A DNA stretch of 22,722 nt, from contig NW_014577358.1 of NCBI RefSeq assembly GCF_000485595.1, positions 41,327 through 64,048 of the forward strand, read 5' to 3'. Below, piece by piece: positions 17,463 to 22,722 of the stretch (within the stretch, counting starts at the first letter, position 1; every line of letters begins with the position of its first letter). Under the pieces are notes generated by a model. The model saw only the letters and a list, made by a program, of their open reading frames with translations. It did no database searches and was not told where the DNA came from. Position numbers and translations under genes: made by a program. The stretch is from Priapulus caudatus. Taxonomy: Eukaryota; Priapulida; Priapulimorpha; Priapulimorphida; Priapulidae.

Positions 17463-17675
17463 TTACTCGCCGTGTCTGACCAGAACATCGGTATGTAGGC
17501 CTGCTGCGTAATCGGGTGGCTGAAATGTAGACGTCTGTGACATCTTCGATCCGCCGTGGCTCGTGTGGCTTAGCGACGAGCGCGCAGACACGTGCGTCAA
17601 ACGCGTCCGCGTGTCGAAGTTGATGCCGCGTCGATGGCGCCACTGTCGCAGTTTGTGTCGCAGATGCGTTCTCAC
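17463..17675 (-). CDS. CRHR-like: CRHR-like receptor last exon: helix 8 and C-terminal tail with stop
   Basis: The acceptor is ACACCATAG, phase 0. It begins VRTHLRHKLRQWRHRR (CRF receptors: VRSAIRKRWHRWQDK), an amphipathic basic helix 8. It continues with a Ser/Thr-rich tail (HVSARSSLSHTSHGGSKMSQ), a plausible GRK/arrestin phosphorylation region, and ends DVLVRHGE followed by TAA. Vertebrate CRF receptors end in a PDZ ligand (TAV); this tail does not. The first GTG is an internal valine rather than a start. An overlapping minus-strand open frame at 17416-17643 is a shadow. Confidence 0.87.
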   Translation of the reverse strand: MRTHLRHKLRQWRHRRGINFDTRTRLTHVSARSSLSHTSHGGSKMSQTSTFQPPDYAAGLHTDVLVRHGE

Positions 17676-19633
17676 CTATGGTGTGTTATTTAAAACGTTA
17701 CTTTCGGTTCTAGCTATAGGATAGATTGGAGTCGATGTCAGCTATGAGGCGGTCGGCGTGGCATTAGCGTACGTGCGCGTAAGTGTCTGACATTAGCATA
17801 CGTGCGGGTAGGTGTCTCATATTAGCGTACGTGCGCGTAAGTATCTCATATTGGCGTACGTGCGCGTAAGTGTCTCATATTAGCGTACGTGCGCGTAAGT
17901 GTCTGACATTAGCGTACGTGCGCGTAAGTATCTGATATTAGCGTACGTGGGCGTAAGTGTCTGATACATGTATTAGCGTGCGTGCGCGTAAGTGTCTGAC
18001 ATTAGCAAACGTGCGCATACGTATCTGATATTAGTGTACGTGTGCGTAAGTGTCTGATACATGTATTAGCGTGCGTGCGGGTAGGTGTTTGATACAAGTA
18101 TTAGCGTGCGTGCGCGTAAGTGTCTGAGTTTTGTCTGCGCTGAGAAGTCTCTCACCTCGTGATTTCCGATGCAGAAGAACAGCGAGATCGTGAGACCCTA
18201 AATTAATAAATCAAGAGCGTTAGAAACGGTATTAAATCAGAAATTAATAAAGTAAAAACGAATACAAAATTATCACATTAAAAACAATATATTAGCAAAA
18301 ATTAATTCGAGCTATTATGATTCGTAGTCTGCGAATCATTGTTATTTTAATAGATCAGTTTGTTTGGCGAATAATAATCGGAATCTACATTAGTGTTTTC
18401 AAATACGGATTAGGCTAGCGGATGAGAGTAGGTGAACGCCAATCATTATTCTTACCGGGGCAGAATCATCTCACGCTGCTGCTCTAATGTGTAATAGGTG
18501 CTACGAGACCAAGTCATGCTCGCGGCATTCGCATTCAATCAACCACGGGAATTTACCCTCACAACAGCTACTCCTAAGGGACATGATTGTCTGCGATGTA
18601 TGTAGTTGCATAGTTTCCACCCTATTCACCTTTGCTCATATATCATTAATTTCCGAGCTCATTACTCCGGCACTTACTAGTGAGTCAGAATTACCGCAGC
18701 ACCTTCACCGCAGCAAAACAAACCACGATACATAGATAAACAGGTTTAACTTTCCCCGCTGTTCACTCATCATGCACCTTTACCCTACACTAACCCGAGC
18801 GGCCTGCCGGAATTTAGCTTATATTACACTTTATTTTATTACACAACATTATATTTTCTTGCATCATCGTCTAATATTCACTATTGTGATCGCGATGCGG
18901 GTTAGATGTATTTACGCGAACCCACAAAATTCATTCGAAATTTTCTTGTTTTTGTGATCAGACCAATTACGTCTTACTTGTCGCTTACAATCTAGTATAA
19001 CATAGTCCGATGTCGTTGTCGAACTTTAAAATGTATACGTAGTATTAACTTAATTGCTAAGCCTTGTAAACTTTGCGCGCACAACTTGTTTTCCTGATAT
19101 TGTATTTACTCGCGCATGCGTTTCATAATATCGACTCGATACATGGTTTCGTAAATTACGTGGAGGTACAATATAGCTACCTGCGTGGACACCAACACGG
19201 AATTTATGATGTTCACGACCAATCTACAGACGCCCATCTGCGCCGGCTCCACCAATACTAGGATGTGCGTTAACCCGAGCAGCGGCATCAAGAACAGAAG
19301 ACCTCTCGCAACTCGCCTGCAAGTAGAAATACACGGTCAGTTTTCACAGATTCACTCATGACAGATGAACGGTCGCGAACATGGCGCCCATTACATTGAG
19401 TGACGTCAAGAGAGGTCGATACCGAACGCGCCGCCTGGCAATATTGATATCAGTAGCATGTGATATCTATTGCTACTGAGTTAACAGGCAGATAACTCGG
19501 TAATCCGCTAATATAAGTGACTGTAGTATGTTTCACTATATCTAGGCTAAAATTAAGTTAGGCTCGCACGCTCACACGAAAGCAAGCACGCACGCAAGCA
19601 AGGAAGCAAGCAAGCAAGCAAGCAAGCACGCAA

Positions 19634-19668
<35 letters not shown>

Positions 19669-19677
19669 CACACACAC

Positions 19678-19734
<57 letters not shown>

Positions 19735-21262
19735 GAACTCTCTTAAGATTAGATATGCATATGGTGTTTTGTAGAATAAGTTAATCGAATTTCAAGAAAA
19801 GTAATTTAAGTTGATTATAATTGCAAGTATAGGCCTATTAACACAGCAACAGCATCACGGCCGAACCCTACCTTAACAACAATCTCGTCGACCAGCCTGA
19901 CTGGCTGTGTCAAGCCAATGGGTTTAACATACTTGGATTTATAAATAAATAAAATTACCCCTAATAGGTAGATATATAATGCTAATAATAAATGAACAGC
20001 TATTACCTGTACTGTTTCGTCTCAATTGTTGTGGCTCGTATTCTCGTCATGAGAACATACATGATAACACACAGGAATACGATGTTTATCTACGTAAAAA
20101 ATCTATGCATTAATATGCATCAGTATACCAAGGTGCGAGACAAATCATTAGAAAACAATTTTTTATTATGGAAATTGCCGTCGTTAAATGGCCTAAACTA
20201 AAACGTATTAAAAACTGATTTTAAACACATTTATGAGTCGCATTTTAAGGAACGTTTTGAAAAGATGGCCGCCAGGCCGATCGGCTTCAAGTGAGCATCA
20301 CACTCACATCTTGTTTTGTAAGTCAATTTGACAAATTGACAATTTGGCATTATTCACCCCTGATCGTATATAGCTTCTCTATCGTAAGCTGCTTACAACG
20401 ACGCCACGGTTGGCGCGCACAACACCATTACGTATACGTAATGGTGTTGTGCTCGCCAACCGTGGCGTCGTTGTAAGCAGCTTACGATAGAGAAGTTATA
20501 TACCCGGTAAGGGCAATAGAGGCTTTACTCCCAGATAAATATAGATACTGTTACATGGTCAATGGCGAATTACCCACGGTCACCTATCCATAGCATGGCC
20601 AGTAAGTGGGTTTTCCCTCCCAGGCAAAATGTATTATCTACTACCATGACTACAATGCGGAAAGATATCTTTCTTTGGCAAAGAAAAATTCAGTTGTTCG
20701 TTTTGACGATCAGAATCCAATCGTGACCATATGACCTAGCTAAGTTTTGTAATAGTTAGACAGCATGACGGAGATGTTAGGGATCATATAGCACGCACGC
20801 GCGCGAGGTGCTAGGTTTCTGCTGATGTTAGTTGTCGTTGATGTAACTTTCCACACGTGAGATTTTTGCAAAAAATTGATTGCGCGGCAAATGCAGATTC
20901 ACGTGGGGAATTAGCTGATAGTAACGACAACAACATCTGCGTTTGTCTGTGGGATTTGCCTGGTGGATTCGTTTACAAAGACTGCGTGACGAGGTATAGA
21001 GTTTATTAAACGAGATGAAAGCGAATTGAAGAATACCGACTGCTAACCACAAACAACTTGATGGTTTTTGGCACATTTGATTCAAACTTTGGGTTGAATT
21101 CATTAACAATTTTCATCAGTTTGGGGGAACACCATGCATTCGGCTAGCTAAATTATTATAACTGACATGAATAAGAATATGTATATACGTACCACGAGAA
21201 CGATTAGCATAGGGACCATGAAAATGAAGTCGTAGTCGTACCCGCTATCTTCTAGCCAACAA
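17463..21262 (-). CDS. CRHR-like: Class B (secretin-family) GPCR, CRF/DH44-receptor-like, TM5 to C-terminus; 5'-partial gene
   Basis: Minus-strand join, in transcript order: 21262-21193, 20089-20007, 19316-19181, 18197-18156, 17675-17463. All splice sites are GT-AG and all phases match. The product reads CW (ECL2 cysteine), TM5 ...VPMLIVLVINIVFLC, ICL3 ...LMTRIRATTIETKQYR, TM6 ...LMPLLGLTHILV, ECL3, TM7 with the split Q|G, helix 8 start N-x-E-V and a basic C-tail. Vertebrate CRF receptors have [20 protein letters not shown] and PLLGITYMLF at the same positions, the best match I recall. Such receptors sit in the plasma membrane, bind CRF/urocortin or DH44-type peptides and usually couple to Gs. 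TM1-TM4 and the hormone-binding ectodomain are expected right of the window. Another class B subfamily remains possible. Confidence 0.92.
17763..18128. repeat. Minisatellite: 12 units of 29 bp or 35 bp in the receptor's last intron
   Basis: Unit ATTAGCGTACGTGCGCGTAA plus GTGTCTGAC or GTGTCTCAT. Units 7, 10 and 11 end GATACATGT or GATACAAGT and are 35 bp long. Nine of 29 plus three of 35 give exactly 366 bp. The array stops 27 bp short of the TM7 micro-exon donor. Confidence 0.97.
18156..18197 (-). CDS. CRHR-like: CRHR-like receptor 42-nt TM7 micro-exon
   Basis: The acceptor is AATTTAG and the donor is GAG|GTGAGA. Exactly 14 codons: GLTISLFFCIGNHE, aligning without gaps to GFFVSVFYCFLNSE of vertebrate CRF receptors (G, S, F, C, N and E identical). 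The 42-nt in-frame TM7 exon is a known architectural feature of class B receptors, and its skipping gives the CRHR1d and calcitonin-receptor delta-e13 variants. Too short for an ORF scan. Its donor lies only 27 bp from a minisatellite. Confidence 0.92.
18198..19180 (-). other. Receptor intron, no further feature recognised
   Basis: Intron between the TM6/TM7 exon and the TM7 micro-exon. An 82-codon plus-strand open frame at 18487-18735 has no recognisable motifs. Confidence 0.6.
19181..19316 (-). CDS. CRHR-like: CRHR-like receptor exon: TM6, ECL3 and start of TM7
   Basis: The acceptor is TCTACTTGCAG and the donor is CAG|GTAGCT. One base finishes Arg, then 45 codons: RVARGLLFLMPLLGLTHILV, then LVEPAQMGVCRLVV and NIINSVLVSTQ. 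P-L-L-G-[IL]-T/H is the class B TM6 motif, whose proline kinks on activation. The exon ends on the Gln of the TM7 Q-G pair, the same boundary as in vertebrate CRF and calcitonin receptors. An open frame continues past the donor to a TAA at 19106, but that extension loses the TM7 pattern and is intronic. Confidence 0.92.
19580..19734. repeat. Compound microsatellite (AAGC)n-(ACGC)n-(AC)n-(AT)n
   Basis: AAGC units grade into ACGC, then CACACACA, then about 25 TA units, each block sharing one substitution step with the next. Located in a receptor intron. Confidence 0.95.
20007..20089 (-). CDS. CRHR-like: CRHR-like receptor exon: TM5 end and intracellular loop 3
   Basis: The acceptor is TTTTTTACGTAG and the donor is CAG|GTAATA. 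The exon encodes INIVFLCVIMYVLMTRIRAT then TIETKQY plus two bases of Arg. The match to CRF receptors (INF-FLF-I-R-LMTKLRA-TT-ET-QYR) is the strongest subfamily evidence in the gene, because this G-protein-contacting loop is distinctive. Phase 0 in and phase 2 out agree with the neighbours. Confidence 0.92.
20321..20340. repeat. Short palindrome AGTCAATTTG/ACAAATTGAC
   Basis: GTCAATTT and AAATTGAC pair around a three-base centre, 26 bp before the large palindrome. Confidence 0.7.
20366..20503. repeat. 138-bp spacerless near-perfect palindrome
   Basis: The two 69-bp arms meet between 20434 and 20435 (ATTACGTA|TACGTAAT). Pairing x with 40869-x gives only two mismatches: 20373 with 20496 (a G-U wobble in plus-sense RNA) and 20416 with 20453. 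Beyond 20365/20504 the symmetry stops. It lies in a receptor intron. The 61-codon plus-strand open frame over its left side is incidental. Confidence 0.95.
21193..21262 (-). CDS. CRHR-like: CRHR-like receptor exon: ECL2 and start of TM5
   Basis: On the minus strand the acceptor is TTCTATTTAG and the donor is GTG|GTACGT. The first base completes a split codon; 23 codons follow: CWLEDSGYDYDFIFMVPMLI then VLV. The leading C-W is the near-invariant class B ECL2 cysteine, which bonds to the top of TM3, and P-M-L is in TM5. Human CRHR1 reads CWFGKRPGVYTDYIYQGPM at this point. The 70-nt length matches the equivalent exon in class B receptors. Confidence 0.87.
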
Positions 21263-22722
21263 CTAAATAGAATAAATAAACCAAAAATTGGTTACAGTTA
21301 CATGTTCCTCACGCCAGGAGGATAAGTAAATTCAGTACCATACAATGCAGGGGAATTTAGCATAGATTTAACGCATTGTGCACACTGTTTGAGCAATGAG
21401 ACAAAAAATGTTCTTTTGTTTTGGTCTGCGCGCAACGCACGCAGGCGACTCTCTGACCTTGAGACAAAGCATTTGTCTCGAGTGTCAAGACAGGGTGGAT
21501 CTCAGCGACAGTTGTGTGGCGACAAATGTTTTGCGTGCTTTTGCAAACAATTACCCCAAAATTGCAATACACGTAGCCTATTATTGTTGGGAGACAAATG
21601 TTTCCTTCGTGTTACGATGAATTTCTGATGTGCGCATTCCCGCAACACAAGCAGTCAAACGCACCACCAGCACCGTCGCACTATCAACTAATAAAGAGGT
21701 CCTGATGGGGGTTCCGCAAATAACAGTTCACTGTATATAAGTATGTAGTGTAGGCTGTATATGTAAGTAGGCTGACCCCTTTCCCTTGCAAATACGCGGA
21801 CCGTTTTTTGGTTCTCAGTAAATAAGTCTCTATTTTCTTACAAAGACCAGGATCTGGGGTAGGAACCGTAAAAAGATACGAAAAAGATAATCTCGTTGAA
21901 GAATTAGAAAAGGGGTCACGCGTCACAACAGGCAAGAAATTAGCAATAATGGGAAATAGCTCGCTTTCAGGCTCAACGTTACACATGTACGGCCTTTTTA
22001 CGCCCCATTCTATCCTTACTTATTTAGCGACTGAGAATGACCAGGGTGCTTCGTTGCGTAGCTACAGGTCTCTATTGACTATAACCCGCATATAACCTAT
22101 GAGCAGCCCAATGTTGTTTCTATCGCATTTTAAGATAGATTGCTCCGTACTTAACGTTATTAGTCAAATAATGTTTTTTTAAGAAACCAAAGAAAATCTC
22201 GACAATTTTCGTTGGCTCATCTAAGTAAGATTGTTCATCTAAGTAACCGCTGAGCAAGATTTGAGTTTATCCGCGCGCAGTCACTGGCAGACAAATCGCT
22301 AAAAAGAATGAAAAAATAATAACATCATAATAAATAATGAATAATAACGCGTACTTGCTCCACTAATTCCCTCTCATATTTACGGTGAGCAACTCATATA
22401 ACTGCAAATGTAAAATCCAAATGTCAATGTGTCTACGCTTCGCGTACAGCTACACTTATAAAAACATGTGAATTATAATAATGTCTTGTCATGTCTAATA
22501 TTGCATTAATAATGTCGAGTGACGTCTGATGATATCTTGATACGATCTCAGCAAAGTTTCTTGTAATTATGCGTTCTAATATGATAGGTATACGCATCAC
22601 AGGCACAGCGGTGAGCACTCGTGCTGTTCCACTATAGGAGAGTTGCTTAGCGCATATAGGAGAGCAATCAGCGGAGCAATTAATATTTGTTATAACTAAG
22701 TACATCATGTTAATTTTTGCCA
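21263..22722. other. Upstream receptor intron/flank; no further exon recognised
   Basis: I searched the minus strand by eye for the TM3-TM4 exons (IGWG-P and N-FWM-EG-YL type sequence) and found none, so they probably lie beyond 22722. The stretch includes an LTR-like segment at 21703-21842 with an open plus-strand frame after it. Other open frames up to 100 codons show no known motifs. Confidence 0.45.

Noticed and set aside
17755-18130. CRISPR-like array (regular units)
   Set aside because: The units are contiguous near-identical tandem repeats without unique spacers, in an intron of an animal gene; it is a minisatellite.
19106-19180. Receptor exon continuing in frame to TAA (…VAILYLHVIYETMYRVD…)
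   Set aside because: Class B receptors require Q-G and YCFLN-E-type TM7 here. The CAG|GTAGCT donor followed by the 42-nt exon at 18156-18197 restores this exactly, so the extension is intron.
20291-20476. 61-codon plus-strand frame
   Set aside because: It falls across the large palindrome and has no coding similarity.

Overview
This is animal (metazoan) genomic DNA: two intron-rich, multi-exon genes with GT-AG introns, separated and interrupted by abundant microsatellites, minisatellites, mobile-element remnants and a 10-base N gap. The repeat content, short introns (about 0.3-2.3 kb) and a receptor closest in memory to corticotropin-releasing-factor / insect DH44 receptors suggest a bilaterian invertebrate. 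The sequence alone does not fix the phylum. Most long open frames in the window are artefacts of stop-free simple repeats; the real coding sequence lies in short exons.

Layout. (1) 179-7197, plus strand: eight exons forming the C-terminal part of a concentrative (Na+-coupled) nucleoside transporter, SLC28/CNT family, ending in TAG with AATAAA 94 bases further on. The N-terminal exons lie to the left of the window. The gene keeps the GQTE and NEF-A-Y hallmarks. Exon 5 carries one apparent +1 frameshift, and the junction before it is out of phase if the best-looking splice sites are used. The second intron holds a mosaic of inverted repeats, a possible tRNA-derived SINE head, (TTAGGG)3, clustered CACGTG sites and a CACGCA minisatellite. 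(2) 7542-9100: a 5'-truncated, decayed non-LTR retrotransposon (Dong/R4-like reverse transcriptase plus CCHC knuckle) sitting between two TAA tracts. (3) 9100-17462: about 8.4 kb without a recognisable gene, containing a (TCG)n tract, a 754-bp non-autonomous DNA transposon with 13-bp terminal inverted repeats (12373-13126), a 73-75-bp tandem repeat, the N gap, and a dense block of CA, CT, CA/TG and ACGC repeats (15147-16450). (4) 17463-21262, minus strand: five exons covering the start of TM5 to the C-terminus of a class B (secretin-family) GPCR that aligns best with CRF/DH44 receptors. Its upstream exons (extracellular hormone-binding domain, TM1-TM4) are not visible and should lie to the right of the window.

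The two genes are arranged tail to tail. Nothing indicates a functional link between them. Points most worth a second look: the receptor with its conserved 14-residue TM7 micro-exon lying 27 bp from a 12-copy 29/35-bp minisatellite; a 138-bp spacerless near-perfect palindrome in a receptor intron; the TAA-targeted retroelement; the 31-bp duplication of a transporter 3' splice site; a 46-bp hairpin flanked by perfect 10-bp direct repeats; and the two reading-frame problems in the transporter. I saw no CRISPR array, rRNA, convincing tRNA gene, or previously undescribed multi-gene system.
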